DNA of 64,000 nt from Spirochaetales bacterium (GCA_016928415.1 JAFGKU010000124.1:1-64000), one strand, 5' to 3'; shown: positions 1 to 9,715, counted from the stretch's first letter. The notes: generated by a model not told the origin, from the sequence alone. A program made the numbers and translations.

Positions 1-315
1 ACAGTTCTTTTCCCTCCCGCATTTTTTTGAATCATCTGTACAGGGTACGGGTGCCATCGTTTCCTGTACCGCCTCGAAAATATCCCTTATGGATATTTCA
101 GAAAGTTTTTTACTCAAAATGAATCCGCCGCCCGGGCCCCTGTAAGAATTGATAAGTCCGGCTTTTTTGAGCTTGAAAAAAATCTGTTCCAGGAATTCCG
201 GAGACAATTCCTCATTCTCGGCGATGGTTTTAATAGATACAGGCCGGTTACAGTAGGTCTGTGCCAGGCTCAACACGGCCCGTAATCCATACCTGCCTTT
301 TGTTGTTATTCTCAT
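1..315 (-). CDS. Rrf2/IscR-family transcriptional regulator (3' end cut by window edge)
   Basis: Not in the ORF track because it runs off the left edge; I translated the first 105 residues. The N-terminus MRITTKGRYGLRAVLSLA is the classic Rrf2 winged-helix opening, followed by a recognition region (SPEFLEQIFFKLKKAGL) and the wing (YRGPGGGFIL). Cysteines at 92, 99 and 105 have the spacing C-x6-C-x5-C, close to the Fe-S ligand set of IscR/NsrR, so this may be a cluster-binding sensor rather than a CymR-type cysteine regulator, which lacks them. The start ATG overlaps the cysK stop as ATGA, implying translational coupling. It probably senses Fe-S or cysteine status and may control its own operon; that is inference. 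Confidence 0.9.
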   Translation of the reverse strand, partial: MRITTKGRYGLRAVLSLAQTYCNRPVSIKTIAENEELSPEFLEQIFFKLKKAGLINSYRGPGGGFILSKKLSEISIRDIFEAVQETMAPVPCTDDSKKCGREKNC

Positions 316-1250
316 TTTAGCAACCTCATATTTAAATATTTTTCACCGCTGTCAGGAAATACAGCGACAATAAGCTTTCCCTTGTTTTCGGGCTTCATGG
401 CAAGTTCCAGACTTGCGCATAACACGGCGCCCGACGATATACCCACAAGCAGGCCCGCTTCCTTTGCCAGAAGCCTGGCTTCCTTGACCGCATCCTCCGC
501 CTTGACCGCAAGTACACCGTCCAGGACAGACATGTCCAATATGGCCGGGACAAAACCGGCGCCAATCCCCTGAATGCCGTGCCGCCCTGCATGCCCCCCG
601 GAAAGCACCGCGGATTCTTTTGGTTCCACGGCGTAAACTTTTACCGAAGGCTTCTTTTTTTTCAGGTAGGAACCGGCACCCGTTACCGTGCCGCCCGTTC
701 CTACCCCCGCAACGAGAATATCCACTTCCCCCCGGGTATCATCCCAGATTTCCACCCCGGTCGTTTTAAAATGGGCCAGTGTATTCGAGGGGTTGCTGAA
801 CTGCTGAACATGGAGGGAATCATGGATTTGTTCGGAAAGATCCATGGCTTTCTGGATGGCACCTTTCATCCCGCTTTCTGCAGGTGTTACCTGAAGTTCG
901 GCACCATAAGCCTTTAATAACCGTCTTCTGTCTTCGCTTACCGTATCCGGCAGAGTAATGATCAGCCTGTATTCCTTGATAGCGCATAATGCGGCAAGGG
1001 ATACACCCGTGTTCCCGCTTGTGGATTCAATTATTGTGCTTCCGGAAGAAATCAGGTTCCTTTTCTCAGCGTCCTCGAGCATGAATAAAGCCGTTCTGTC
1101 CTTTATGCTTCCCGTTGGATTATATCCTTCCATTTTTGCGGTGATCTGCGCATACAGGTTTTTCTTTACCTTATCAAGGCATAAAAGCGGGGTCTTTCCT
1201 ATACAGCTTAAAAAATCCTGACAAATTCTGCTTCGCATACTTTTAAGCAA
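312..1250 (-). CDS. cysK: cysteine synthase (O-acetylserine sulfhydrylase)
   Basis: PLP-dependent fold-type II enzyme making cysteine from O-acetylserine and sulfide. Seen: IGKTPL near residue 17, the PLP lysine in NPTGSIKDR (K50 in track numbering), the substrate loop STSGNTG near residue 76, the glycine-rich phosphate loop GVGTGGTVTG near 183 and the C-terminal GISSGA. At about 310 residues it is full length and has no regulatory CBS domains. The track start is a TTG at 1250; an in-frame ATG at 1238 is equally likely because neither has a strong Shine-Dalgarno. Its stop overlaps the start of the Rrf2 gene, so cysteine supply and the regulator are coupled. CysM-like or cystathionine beta-synthase-like specificity cannot be excluded. 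Confidence 0.9.
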   Translation of the reverse strand: MLKSMRSRICQDFLSCIGKTPLLCLDKVKKNLYAQITAKMEGYNPTGSIKDRTALFMLEDAEKRNLISSGSTIIESTSGNTGVSLAALCAIKEYRLIITLPDTVSEDRRRLLKAYGAELQVTPAESGMKGAIQKAMDLSEQIHDSLHVQQFSNPSNTLAHFKTTGVEIWDDTRGEVDILVAGVGTGGTVTGAGSYLKKKKPSVKVYAVEPKESAVLSGGHAGRHGIQGIGAGFVPAILDMSVLDGVLAVKAEDAVKEARLLAKEAGLLVGISSGAVLCASLELAMKPENKGKLIVAVFPDSGEKYLNMRLLK

Positions 1251-1345
1251 ACACTTTCAAAGCTAATAATAAGGCAATGTGTAAGAAATCACAAGTGTTT
1301 CTAAGATTTTTTTTAACATTTTAGTCAGGAATATTCATGAATTTA

Positions 1346-2248
1346 TCAGATATATTTAAGCATCTCATCCAGTGAACCTGCCGCTCTTTGCATAACCTCC
1401 GGGTCCAGCTCAATGGCGTATTCCTCGTTTTCAAGCGCACTCATTACGTCCCCCAAAGTGGTTTTTTTCATGTTAAAGCACACAAGCGGGCTGACGGCGC
1501 TGTAAAAAGTCTTGGAAGGATTTTCCCTTTTGAGCCTTTCTATCAATCCTATCTCGGTGGCAATGAGGAATTTATCAATATCCGAATCCCTGGCAAGCCG
1601 GAGCATTCCCGACGTGCTTTCGACATAATCGGATAAATCAATAACTTCGGGGGGGCATTCCGGATGGGAGACCAGGACAAAATCAGGGTGCTCCGCCTTC
1701 ATCCTGGCCACCTCGTCGCTTTTAACCTTGTTATGCACATAACAATGCCCGTTGAAGAGAATTACCTTCTTCTTCGTGAAACGGCTGACATAATGCCCGA
1801 GGTTCCTGTCCGGAACAAACACGATTTCATCGGCATCAATATTTTCGACCACCTTTTTGGCGTTTGCCGAGGTACAGCAGACATCACACTCAGCCTTGAC
1901 ATCGGCGCTTGAGTTCACATAACAGACTACCTTGGCCGCCGGATGTTCCTTTCTCAGCTCAAGAACATCTTCCCGTGTCACCATATCTGCCATTGGGCAG
2001 CCGGCATTTTTTACCGGGAGCAGCACCTTTTTATCCGGTGAAAGGATCTTGGCCGTTTCCGCCATGAAACGGACGCCGCAAAAGACGATCAAATCCGCCT
2101 TAGTTTCCCTTGCCTTCCGGCTCAGTTCAAGGGAATCGCCCAGGATATCGGCAATCTCCTGAACCTCGGACCTCTGATAATTATGGACCAAAAGGACGGC
2201 GTTTTTTTCCTTCTTCAGCGTATTAATTCGATCGATTATCTCATTCAT
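1346..2248 (-). CDS. nadA: quinolinate synthase A
   Basis: Condenses iminoaspartate with dihydroxyacetone phosphate to quinolinate in de novo NAD synthesis, using an oxygen-sensitive [4Fe-4S] cluster. Seen: the opening AVLLVHNYQRSEVQEIADI-type motif, GDSLELS, the first cluster cysteine in NAGCPMAD (C84), and the later conserved cysteines in HPECPPE and VCFNMKKTTL. Length (300) is normal. The start ATG has AAAGAGG eight bases upstream plus a second GAGG directly abutting it. Neither nadB nor nadC lies alongside. Its position beside cysK and an IscR-like regulator fits its Fe-S requirement, although it is a separate unit with a 95-base gap. Confidence 0.95.
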   Translation of the reverse strand: MNEIIDRINTLKKEKNAVLLVHNYQRSEVQEIADILGDSLELSRKARETKADLIVFCGVRFMAETAKILSPDKKVLLPVKNAGCPMADMVTREDVLELRKEHPAAKVVCYVNSSADVKAECDVCCTSANAKKVVENIDADEIVFVPDRNLGHYVSRFTKKKVILFNGHCYVHNKVKSDEVARMKAEHPDFVLVSHPECPPEVIDLSDYVESTSGMLRLARDSDIDKFLIATEIGLIERLKRENPSKTFYSAVSPLVCFNMKKTTLGDVMSALENEEYAIELDPEVMQRAAGSLDEMLKYI

Positions 2249-2277
2249 CCTCTAAACCTCTTTAGTAATGCAGTTTC

Positions 2278-3690
2278 CTATAATTTTTCCAGAACAAATT
2301 TTTCAAGCATCATTTTTATATTTTCAGCACCGGATGCATTTTCAACCCCGGATCTGGCTACATGCTCTAGGGAACTTGAAATTTCATTCATCCCCGCATT
2401 CATCTCATTTATCGCATTCTGAATATCGGCGGATATATTATTTAAAATTTCCATTGCGGAAAGTATATTGTCAATTTTTTTATCCACCTCCGGTATCGAA
2501 TTTTTAATCGTATCCGTTTTATTGATAATGAATCCGAGAGAGCTGAGCACCTGGTTACTGGCAACGGATTGTTCATCCATTGCGCTCTCAATTTCCAGTA
2601 TTCCATTTTTCAGCTCTTTTATTTTTATAAATATCGATTGGAACAATTCACCGCTTACAGTGGAAGATGTTTCCGCTTCATGAATGAGTTTAATCATTTC
2701 CTTGAGAGAAGCGGAAATCTGCTTTGAATTGGCGGCCGTACTCTCCGCGAGTTTCCGGATTTCGTCCGCGACGACCGCGAATCCCCTGCCTGACTCACCG
2801 GCATGAGCCGCCTCAATCGCAGCATTCATGGCAAGGAGATTTGTCTGGCTGGATATCTGGTTGATGATTTTTACCGTCCCGGCCACATTATCCGTCGATT
2901 CCGTAATAGTCCGGATTATGGAAACGGTTTTTTTCATGGCCTCATCACCCGTTTTTGCCGATTGTTCAAGGTCTTCCGCCGTGAGCATTTTATTCTTCGT
3001 TGACATTGTAATATTCTGGATGGATGCGGCCGTTTCATTAATGGCGGATGATGATTCCTCGACCTCCGACGCCTGGTCGCTGATAAGCTCCGTTATGGTT
3101 CCGAGAAAATCCTTAAATTCAATGATGGCCTTTTCCGACCTGGATAATTCCGAATTCATATCTTCCGTTTTTTTAGCTATACCCCCCGTATTTGCCCGCA
3201 TCTCCTGCAGGGCGGTACTCGTTTCTTCCGTAGTACTGGCCAGATCCTGGCTTAAATCCGTATTTTTCAGGGCTCCACTTTTAATTTCCCCAATCATGGA
3301 TTTGAGGGTATCAAGAAAAGTGTTATATAAACCGGTCAATTGACCCAGCTCATTTTTCTGGTTTAAATGTATTTTCCTGGTCAGGTCTCCCCCGCCGCTG
3401 GCAAGTTCATTAAAACCATGCTGCAGAACCGCCAATGGTTTTGAAATTATATTGCGCAGAAATATAAGCGAAAAAGTTACTGCAGCGATTCCCACTGGAG
3501 TCGCCCATATTAAATGAGCCAGGCCTTTTACCCCGATAAAAAAAGCCAGAAATCCTACAATGACTATATCAGCCATTAAAACGAGAAGGACGGGATAGAT
3601 TATTGTCTTTTTGAAAAAAAACCTCAGGATGAAAGTCACTATCGGCGCAATGACCAATATGAATAAACCGAAAAATAAAACAGGATCCAT
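2278..3690 (-). CDS. methyl-accepting chemotaxis protein without periplasmic sensor domain
   Basis: Chemoreceptor of 470 residues. The N-terminus holds about three hydrophobic segments (residues 4-22, 30-52 and 60-80) with almost no extracytoplasmic loop, followed by a HAMP-like region ([25 protein letters not shown]) and a long coiled-coil signalling domain. The hairpin tip reads [23 protein letters not shown], followed by [18 protein letters not shown], which binds CheA and CheW. With no ligand domain it probably senses membrane or cytoplasmic signals. The start is supported by GGAGA seven bases upstream of the ATG. It lies 29 bases upstream of nadA, but no functional link is evident. Confidence 0.93.
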   Translation of the reverse strand: MDPVLFFGLFILVIAPIVTFILRFFFKKTIIYPVLLVLMADIVIVGFLAFFIGVKGLAHLIWATPVGIAAVTFSLIFLRNIISKPLAVLQHGFNELASGGGDLTRKIHLNQKNELGQLTGLYNTFLDTLKSMIGEIKSGALKNTDLSQDLASTTEETSTALQEMRANTGGIAKKTEDMNSELSRSEKAIIEFKDFLGTITELISDQASEVEESSSAINETAASIQNITMSTKNKMLTAEDLEQSAKTGDEAMKKTVSIIRTITESTDNVAGTVKIINQISSQTNLLAMNAAIEAAHAGESGRGFAVVADEIRKLAESTAANSKQISASLKEMIKLIHEAETSSTVSGELFQSIFIKIKELKNGILEIESAMDEQSVASNQVLSSLGFIINKTDTIKNSIPEVDKKIDNILSAMEILNNISADIQNAINEMNAGMNEISSSLEHVARSGVENASGAENIKMMLEKFVLEKL

Positions 3691-3854
3691 AAAGCATCTC
3701 CAGATTATATAATATACATTAATATACTAAAAGCAAATTGATCCGAAAAGGCATTTTTTTTCCAAAATCACGAAAAGGCTTGCCTTTATTTATATAATCT
3801 TCGATAATGAATCATTATAAAGGATTTATATAATTTAGCGGTTCAGGGCCTTAT

Positions 3855-5477
3855 ATGGATCGGATTAAAAAGTACAAGTCAATCAGACGGGAAATATTTA
3901 CTGACAGTATCATTGTTTCCATAATAATCGTGGTATTATTGTCTATTTTTCTTTTTAACTGGCTTTACACCATAGAACTCTCCAAAGGTTTGGAAATTCT
4001 GCAACAAAGAAATTATTCGTTGAATACATTCATCGATGGATATTTCACGGAAATCAGAAATACAATAAAAGCCCTTGCCGCCAATAAAGATATCCAGAAC
4101 GCCCCTTCCATTGATCACGATGGAATTAAACGCGTTCTCGCCCTGTATAAATCTTTTTCAGAGGCGAATAAAAATATCAGTTATATCTATTCCGGCTATG
4201 AAAACGGACAGCTGGTAATAAATGATTACACGCCGCCCGAAGGCTACCATCCCGTTGTGCGTCCCTGGTACCAGTCCGCCCTTGAGGCCAAACCGGCTAT
4301 TTACATCGGGCTGCCGTACCAGGAAATAAAAACCAGGGAATGGCTTGTTTCCACAGGAATGGTTCTGCCGGGTAATGAAAACGGTATTGAAGGTGTAGTG
4401 GTCATTGACAGCTCAATCAATGACATCGCGAATTTACTCCAAGAGCGGTCTGCAGAATATAAATCATCCTACAGCCTGGTAGCAAAGGCGGACGGCGAAA
4501 TAATTATCCATCACAACCAGAATTATATAAATAAACATATATCGGAGATAACGGAAAGCCCTGTATCTTTTGAAGAGGAAAACGGGAAGTTCGAGTATAT
4601 GCTCGGGGATGTGCCGAAGATTGCGTATTACAGCCATATTCATGATATGGACTGGGTGGTTATTACAGTTGTAGAGAAGAAGGAAATAACAGACCCGATA
4701 ATATGGAATTTATTGTTAACTCTTTCAATCACAGTATTGATTATATTGCTGGTATCCATTTTCAGAAGTATATTACTCGGCCGGCGGTTTTCATCCCCTC
4801 TCATCGAACTGAGGAAAAGGGTAACTGCCGTTATCAATGGAGAAGACAACATTGAATCAAAATATGTCTACCCTAATAATGAAATCGGGGCAATAGCCCA
4901 GGAAATAGAACACCTTACCGAAAACGAGTTGTACGACAGGTCGGTAAAATTACAGATAGCAAATATACTGCTTGAAAAAAAGAATGTTAAACTGGCTAAA
5001 ATTTCAATTACCGATACACTTACCGGGTTATATAACCGCCATAAAATTGAACATGAACTGGAAATTGAACACAAGAGGGCGACTCGCCATAACAGGCCTT
5101 TTTCAATAATAATAATGGATATAGACCATTTCAAGGAAATCAACGATACATTCGGGCACCAGGCAGGAGACGCCGTGCTCCGGAAAATATCCTCCCTGCT
5201 TGATGAAAACCTGCGGAAAACAGACCTTTGCGGAAGATGGGGAGGAGAGGAATTCCTGATATTGTGCCCGGAAACGAATTTGAACGGAAGCAAAGAACTG
5301 GCTGAAAAAATTCGTCAAATAATAAACAATTATAAATTTGATGTAGAAAAAACTCTTTCAATCAGCGCCGGGTGCAGTGAATTATCAAAAGGGGAAAATA
5401 CAAACGATCTTATCAGGCGCGCCGATCAAAACCTCTATAAGGCAAAAAAAACGGGGAGAAACAAAACTGTCGGGTGA
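3855..5477 (+). CDS. membrane diguanylate cyclase with Cache sensor, HAMP and GGDEF domains
   Basis: Makes c-di-GMP. TM1 is at about residues 17-38, a large periplasmic dCache-like sensor occupies about 40-280 (PVVRPWYQSALEAKPAIYIG and FEYMLGDVPKIAYY are typical), TM2 is at about 282-305, then HAMP, a short coiled coil and GGDEF. The active-site signature is GGEEF near residue 462, and an inhibitory I-site RKTD lies exactly five residues before it, so the enzyme should be active and feedback-inhibited. This is the only intact GGDEF in the window and so a candidate source of c-di-GMP for the pel locus about 25 kb away; that link is inference. Confidence 0.95.
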   Translation: MDRIKKYKSIRREIFTDSIIVSIIIVVLLSIFLFNWLYTIELSKGLEILQQRNYSLNTFIDGYFTEIRNTIKALAANKDIQNAPSIDHDGIKRVLALYKSFSEANKNISYIYSGYENGQLVINDYTPPEGYHPVVRPWYQSALEAKPAIYIGLPYQEIKTREWLVSTGMVLPGNENGIEGVVVIDSSINDIANLLQERSAEYKSSYSLVAKADGEIIIHHNQNYINKHISEITESPVSFEEENGKFEYMLGDVPKIAYYSHIHDMDWVVITVVEKKEITDPIIWNLLLTLSITVLIILLVSIFRSILLGRRFSSPLIELRKRVTAVINGEDNIESKYVYPNNEIGAIAQEIEHLTENELYDRSVKLQIANILLEKKNVKLAKISITDTLTGLYNRHKIEHELEIEHKRATRHNRPFSIIIMDIDHFKEINDTFGHQAGDAVLRKISSLLDENLRKTDLCGRWGGEEFLILCPETNLNGSKELAEKIRQIINNYKFDVEKTLSISAGCSELSKGENTNDLIRRADQNLYKAKKTGRNKTVG

Positions 5478-5478
5478 C

Positions 5479-5508
5479 TTGTAAAATAATCCGGCTCCAC
5501 ACTATAAT
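5479..5508 (+). promoter_or_regulatory. sigma-70-type promoter for the 5535 gene
   Basis: TTGTAA and a perfect TATAAT are separated by 18 bases, just after the diguanylate cyclase stop and 26 bases before the next ATG, which has the Shine-Dalgarno AAAAGGAG. This suggests the propeller gene is transcribed independently of the cyclase. Confidence 0.55.
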
Positions 5509-5534
5509 TAACTATCTGTTAAAAGGAGACGATT

Positions 5535-6947
5535 ATGTATTTTAAAACGCGGTTGCTGGTTTCCATTTTTATCGTTATGGCTTTATTACCACTGTATTCA
5601 CAAAAACAATGGGACGAAAATTCATTCAGGAAGAATCAGTGGTTCTTCGGTAAAAAAGGCGATTCGTTCAGTATTTTCAGGATTACGGCGGACAGTAAAA
5701 CGCCGTTCAAAGAACTGAACGCTTTCCTCACGGGAAAAATCTCCGGGAAGGATTATTTCATCCTCTATGACCAGGGGCGAAAGGCCCTGATCAGCAGTCA
5801 GGAAAACGGGGACACATACGTGAATGACATTTTCTATATCGATAGTGTAAAGAAAAAAATACGGAACATCACAAACGACAAAAAAGCGGATTTTAAAATG
5901 CTGCAGGATTATGCCGTAAAGGGGGGGGCCATTCTATATAAAAGTTTTCCCGAGGGTCAGTGGGATAATGCCGTGCTCAGGACGGTCGGTTTAAACGGGA
6001 AAAACGCTAAAACACTGGAATCCCCGGAAATTGAGGGTATCGGCTCGGCGTGCTGGCTCGATGACCGGGGCACACGGGCTTTTCTCGTTTACCGGCAGGG
6101 AAAACAACACAACTTCGGTATCTGGAACTTGAAAAAGAATTCATTTGAGCCCAAGGATAAGTTAACCGATGTCGATTACTGGATATCCGATGTGGACATT
6201 ACCAGAAACAAGATCATCCTCGATACCTACGGCGGGGACAATACGGATTACATCTATTACGTGAAAGAAAACAGCCTGAAAAAAATACCCACAGGCGGGG
6301 CGGATAGCGCCAGGGGTTTCAGGTGGTCTCCCGACGGGGCTAAAATCGCCTTTATTTCATACGGTAATGACTCGCAGGGAGTATATATCCTGTCCGAAAA
6401 AACCGGGAAGTGCAGCCGCATCATTGAAGATGGTGCGGGGAGCATACGCTGGATTACAAACACCAAACTGGCGTATGACGCCGGGCAAGATGGTATCCAT
6501 ATACTTAATACCGCCACCTCAAGCAGCGTCCCGATCACAAAGGATTTTGAATACAGTTTCTTTGAAGGAAAAGCGTGCCCGCGCCTTTTTATAGCCGAAC
6601 GGGGGGCAGGATACAAATACCTTGGCGAAACGCTTGAAAACAGGCGGTTCGTCATGTCCCCGGAACCGGAGATGATTCTTTTACATGATTGTGTTTTCAA
6701 GGACGGGACCATGAAGGTAAAAATCCGTGAAATTCATGATGAAGTCACCTATATCGAGAGCGTGCAACTGGAATATGAAGGGGAAATTTTCGTACCCTAT
6801 TTTATTCCGGAAAAATACAGGAAGGATGCCAGGGGTTTACTGAAACTCAACAAAGGAGATTCCGTCGAGTTACTGTTCAAAGGCCTGGAAGGCGAGACAG
6901 CCGATGCGACACTCATTTTGAAGGGGTACTACAATCCTCTGCATTAG
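5535..6947 (+). CDS. exported beta-propeller-like protein of unknown function
   Basis: A 470-residue protein with a signal peptide (MYFKTRLLVSIFIVMALLPLYSQ) and no obvious lipobox. The middle carries TolB/PD40-like propeller blades, clearest in GFRWSPDGAKIAFISYGNDS near residues 256-275, with similar strands before and after (SIRWITNTKLAY and ACWLDDRGTRAFLVYR). The last 80 residues look like a separate beta domain. No catalytic motif is visible. The ATG follows AAAAGGAG at good spacing. I do not recognise a specific family beyond the WD40-like fold; a periplasmic scaffold or ligand-binding role is likely but unproven. Confidence 0.75.
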   Translation: MYFKTRLLVSIFIVMALLPLYSQKQWDENSFRKNQWFFGKKGDSFSIFRITADSKTPFKELNAFLTGKISGKDYFILYDQGRKALISSQENGDTYVNDIFYIDSVKKKIRNITNDKKADFKMLQDYAVKGGAILYKSFPEGQWDNAVLRTVGLNGKNAKTLESPEIEGIGSACWLDDRGTRAFLVYRQGKQHNFGIWNLKKNSFEPKDKLTDVDYWISDVDITRNKIILDTYGGDNTDYIYYVKENSLKKIPTGGADSARGFRWSPDGAKIAFISYGNDSQGVYILSEKTGKCSRIIEDGAGSIRWITNTKLAYDAGQDGIHILNTATSSSVPITKDFEYSFFEGKACPRLFIAERGAGYKYLGETLENRRFVMSPEPEMILLHDCVFKDGTMKVKIREIHDEVTYIESVQLEYEGEIFVPYFIPEKYRKDARGLLKLNKGDSVELLFKGLEGETADATLILKGYYNPLH

Positions 6948-7047
6948 AAACACCATAGCGGTTTATTCAATATATAAAAATATTTCCTACCGCAAAGAGG
7001 TGCCCGCCTATCAGCGAAAATCTGCGCAATCCGCAGTTTATAAATCC

Positions 7048-7548
7048 TTATAGGTCGTCTAAATCCACTTTGGGTTGACTTGCCTCTTCCGCTTCCTCAT
7101 CCGCTTTGCGCTTTTTTGCGTCCTGTTCCATATCAAGATACGTCAAGGTAATGCGTCCCTTATACCTGTGGAACACTATCTGTACTTCAGGATTTTTGTT
7201 CTTATCTTCCTGGATGAATGTATAATCCTGTGAATCGGCCGACAGTTTATAATTTTTATACTTTTTTAACAGGCCTTTCAGAACGGGATTGGAAGCGGCT
7301 TCATCGGTAAAAGAATAGGTGTAGGTATACACTTTTCCCTTGAAGACCCTGAGTTTGACCAACGTATTTTTATACCCGAGAATTTTTTGACTCTTCCATT
7401 CATAGTAACCCTCGTCCACACTTCCGGACGTAGGTGTTCCTAAAATCGCCTTTACCTCCGCAAGGGTCATCCCGAGTTTAACACTCTGGGCGTTGAGTCC
7501 AAAAGCGAAAACGAGGAATATAAGTAAAGATAGGGTAAGGGTTTTCAT
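7048..7548 (-). CDS. exported small protein, BamE/SmpA-like fold
   Basis: 166 residues with a clear signal peptide ending LNAQ. The mature start VKLGMTLAEVKAILGTPTSG is the characteristic helix of BamE/OmlA-like domains, and the YYEWKSQ and KVYTYTYSF strands follow. The C-terminus is charged (EEASQPKVDLDDL). It has no lipobox, so it would be periplasmic. The ATG is preceded by GGAGAAAA. It is convergent with the propeller gene across a 100-base gap. The function is unknown; BamE-type folds often mediate protein-protein contacts in the envelope. Confidence 0.7.
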   Translation of the reverse strand: MKTLTLSLLIFLVFAFGLNAQSVKLGMTLAEVKAILGTPTSGSVDEGYYEWKSQKILGYKNTLVKLRVFKGKVYTYTYSFTDEAASNPVLKGLLKKYKNYKLSADSQDYTFIQEDKNKNPEVQIVFHRYKGRITLTYLDMEQDAKKRKADEEAEEASQPKVDLDDL

Positions 7549-7697
7549 GATTTTTCTCCTTTATTAACTTATTCTATACCTTTACCGTGCAGAATTCCAA
7601 TGAAACTTGACTCCATTTTCGGCAGGGGATAGAAAGACAAACATAAATCCAAAAACTCCGTGCTGCCGATCCGCAGCTTGTATGGGATTAATTATCT

Positions 7698-7745
7698 GCA
7701 GTTAACTGCCGGTATTCCCGGCCCCCCGGAATTTCCAGGGCCGGG
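7698..7745. repeat. intergenic palindrome plus GC-rich hairpin
   Basis: A perfect 12-base palindrome GCAGTTAACTGC (7698-7709) is followed by the inverted repeat CCCGGCCC (7717-7724) / GGGCCGGG (7738-7745), whose loop itself contains GGAATTTCC. It lies just downstream of the GH16 stop on the minus strand. There is no T-run, so it is not a standard intrinsic terminator, but it could act as a transcript-end stabiliser. Confidence 0.5.
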
Positions 7746-7758
7746 TCCCCACGGCGCC

Positions 7759-8676
7759 CTACCTGGTATAATGTCGCACCCAGTCTACATACATGTACTG
7801 CGGGAAGGGAGTGGTTTTATCCGGCTCTGCAGTAAAATTGCCCCCCACAGCGACGTTTAGTATAATATAAAATGGCTTATGAAACTCGTCCTTTCCCGGA
7901 GCGGTAATATCCGCTACCCCGAACTGCACACCGTCAAGTTTCCAGATAATCTGGCCGGGGTCCCATTCTATTTCAAACACATGAAATTTTTTACTAAAAA
8001 ATTCATTATTCGGCAGGATCACCTTTCCAGGAACGATATACTGGTTGTACCCTTGTGGTTCCTTTTCCGTACCGGGATCATGATGGATGGCCCCGGAAAT
8101 AGTCCCCTGGCCGTAATCCGGTTCGGACTGAGAGCCCATTTCCATGATATCGATCTCACCGCACCGGGGCCACGGTGTACTTCCGCCGGTTTGTCTGTTA
8201 TTATCGCCCACCATCCAGAAGGCAGGCCAGAGACCTTTACCGTACGGCAGTTGGATCCGTGCCGCTATTTTTCCGTATAAAAATGTTTTGCCCTTAACGG
8301 CCTTTGTGCCCTCCTCCCCTCCCGGATTGGAAAGAATCCGGCCGGACCGGTAATGATTGTCTCCATGTGCTTTACCGTCCCATTCGGCCTTGAAAATCAG
8401 GTAACCGCCCTCCACCCAGACCAGGTCCGGACTGTCATAATACTGCTCCCATTCATTATTGAACGGGTTAAGCATCTCCTGACGGTCCCAGATCTTTGTA
8501 TCAAATGTATCATCATTAAACTCATCCGACCATTCCAGGGTCCAGCCTTCACCCGGCGAATAAGTATCCGGATTGTCGGCGACTCTATCAATCGCTTTCC
8601 CCGTACTCACACACCCGTAGAACAATCCGGTCATCATTACCAAAAAAATAATTAAACCAAAACTTTTTCTTAACAC
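7759..8676 (-). CDS. GH16 family endo-beta-glucanase-like lipoprotein
   Basis: Secreted glycoside hydrolase of family 16 (laminarinase/lichenase type), cleaving beta-1,3- or mixed-linkage glucans. Seen: WSDEFN and FDTKIWDRQE near the N-terminus, the catalytic signature GEIDIMEMG with its two glutamates flanking Asp, and the late strand YVDWVRHY. The track start (8739) is unlikely because it falls in a promoter-like -35 (TTGAAA, 8734-8739). A GTG at 8676 has AAGGGG eight bases upstream and opens a lipoprotein signal peptide with FYGC as lipobox, giving about 305 residues. It has a single catalytic domain and no binding module. It may digest environmental polysaccharide. Confidence 0.93.
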   Translation of the reverse strand: MLRKSFGLIIFLVMMTGLFYGCVSTGKAIDRVADNPDTYSPGEGWTLEWSDEFNDDTFDTKIWDRQEMLNPFNNEWEQYYDSPDLVWVEGGYLIFKAEWDGKAHGDNHYRSGRILSNPGGEEGTKAVKGKTFLYGKIAARIQLPYGKGLWPAFWMVGDNNRQTGGSTPWPRCGEIDIMEMGSQSEPDYGQGTISGAIHHDPGTEKEPQGYNQYIVPGKVILPNNEFFSKKFHVFEIEWDPGQIIWKLDGVQFGVADITAPGKDEFHKPFYIILNVAVGGNFTAEPDKTTPFPQYMYVDWVRHYTR

Positions 8677-8711
8677 TCTTTTACCCCTTATTGAATTTTC
8701 ATTAGCCCTTA

Positions 8712-8739
8712 ATATTACAGTCTTTGCTGAAAGTTTCAA
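8712..8739 (-). promoter_or_regulatory. promoter-like site for the GH16 gene
   Basis: Read on the minus strand: TTGAAA, 16 bases, TAATAT, ending about 36 bases before the GTG start at 8676. It supports the shorter reading frame. Confidence 0.4.
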
Positions 8740-8822
8740 CTACTTGAAAGTGTAATCCGCGGTTAATTAAAATTCTACCAAATCCTTGCCCGTTTACCCC
8801 CTTCCATGTATGCTGAATACTT

Positions 8823-9587
8823 ATGACCGATAAGCTGTTAAAACTTTTCACGAACCTGAAAGACCGGGACCTGCGAAATGAAGGCCTGATGGTTGCGGAA
8901 GGGAACTGGCTTGTGGAACGTCTTCTCTCTTCCCGGATAAAGCCGGTTGCCGTTTTATGCCCACCGGAAAACGCTTTGAGATACAAGGCATTAATAGGTG
9001 AAAAATGTCCATTAATAGTAAAAGACGGCAAAGACATTTCACAAATTATCGGTTTCCGTTTTCACAGGGGAGTCCTGGCCGCGGCCGAACGGCCAACAAT
9101 TTATCCCCTGGAAAAACTCCTGCTATTGTGCGATGTTGAGAAAACCGTTGTTCTCTGTCCCGGGATATCGGAACTGGAAAACATGGGAGGCCTCATGCGG
9201 ACGGCGGCGGCATTCGGCGTGAAAACCCTGTTTTTTTCGAAAAATTCGCCCGATCCTTTTAACAGGAAAGTCCTTCGGGTATCAATGGGCGCCGCATTCA
9301 CACTTAAACACGGCTATATAGAGGACCCCGTTTCAACAGCTTCAAAGCTGAAAAAGGCAGGATACACCCTGGTCGGCACAACACCGCACCATTCGGAAAC
9401 CCCGCTAAAAAAACCGGGACCCAAGGAGAAGATTGCTTTAATCATGGGAAACGAGGAAAAGGGATTAAGCAATGAATGGCTCGATCAATGCGACACATTA
9501 TTCACCATACCCATGGCCAAAGGCACTGATTCCCTGAACGTAAACGTGGCGGCGGGAATTTGCCTTTATTCTTTGACGGCCATATAA
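8823..9587 (+). CDS. SpoU/TrmH-type RNA 2'-O-ribose methyltransferase
   Basis: 254 residues with an N-terminal substrate-binding domain (about 1-95; VAEGNWLVERLLSS is typical) and a C-terminal SPOUT knot domain. The three SPOUT motifs are visible: NMGGLMRTAAAFGV (motif 1), ALIMGNEEKGLS (motif 2) and IPMAKGTDSLNVNVAAGI (motif 3). It uses SAM to methylate a ribose in rRNA or tRNA; the target cannot be told from sequence. It is a monocistronic unit facing away from the GH16 gene. Its end is followed by the 389-base intergenic region with the folded element. Confidence 0.9.
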   Translation: MTDKLLKLFTNLKDRDLRNEGLMVAEGNWLVERLLSSRIKPVAVLCPPENALRYKALIGEKCPLIVKDGKDISQIIGFRFHRGVLAAAERPTIYPLEKLLLLCDVEKTVVLCPGISELENMGGLMRTAAAFGVKTLFFSKNSPDPFNRKVLRVSMGAAFTLKHGYIEDPVSTASKLKKAGYTLVGTTPHHSETPLKKPGPKEKIALIMGNEEKGLSNEWLDQCDTLFTIPMAKGTDSLNVNVAAGICLYSLTAI

Positions 9588-9715
9588 ATTTCATGAAAAA
9601 AAACAATACAGGTAAAATATATCCCTATTCTGAAAATCACACATTTAATTAGCATAATTGCTTACGAAACAACCACTAAAACGCAGTAGAGTTTTAAAGA
9701 TTTACCTTTATGCGT

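Noticed and set aside
7010-7045. Short CTGCG/CGCAG hairpin between convergent genes
   Set aside because: Only five base pairs and no T-run; not adequate for a terminator call.
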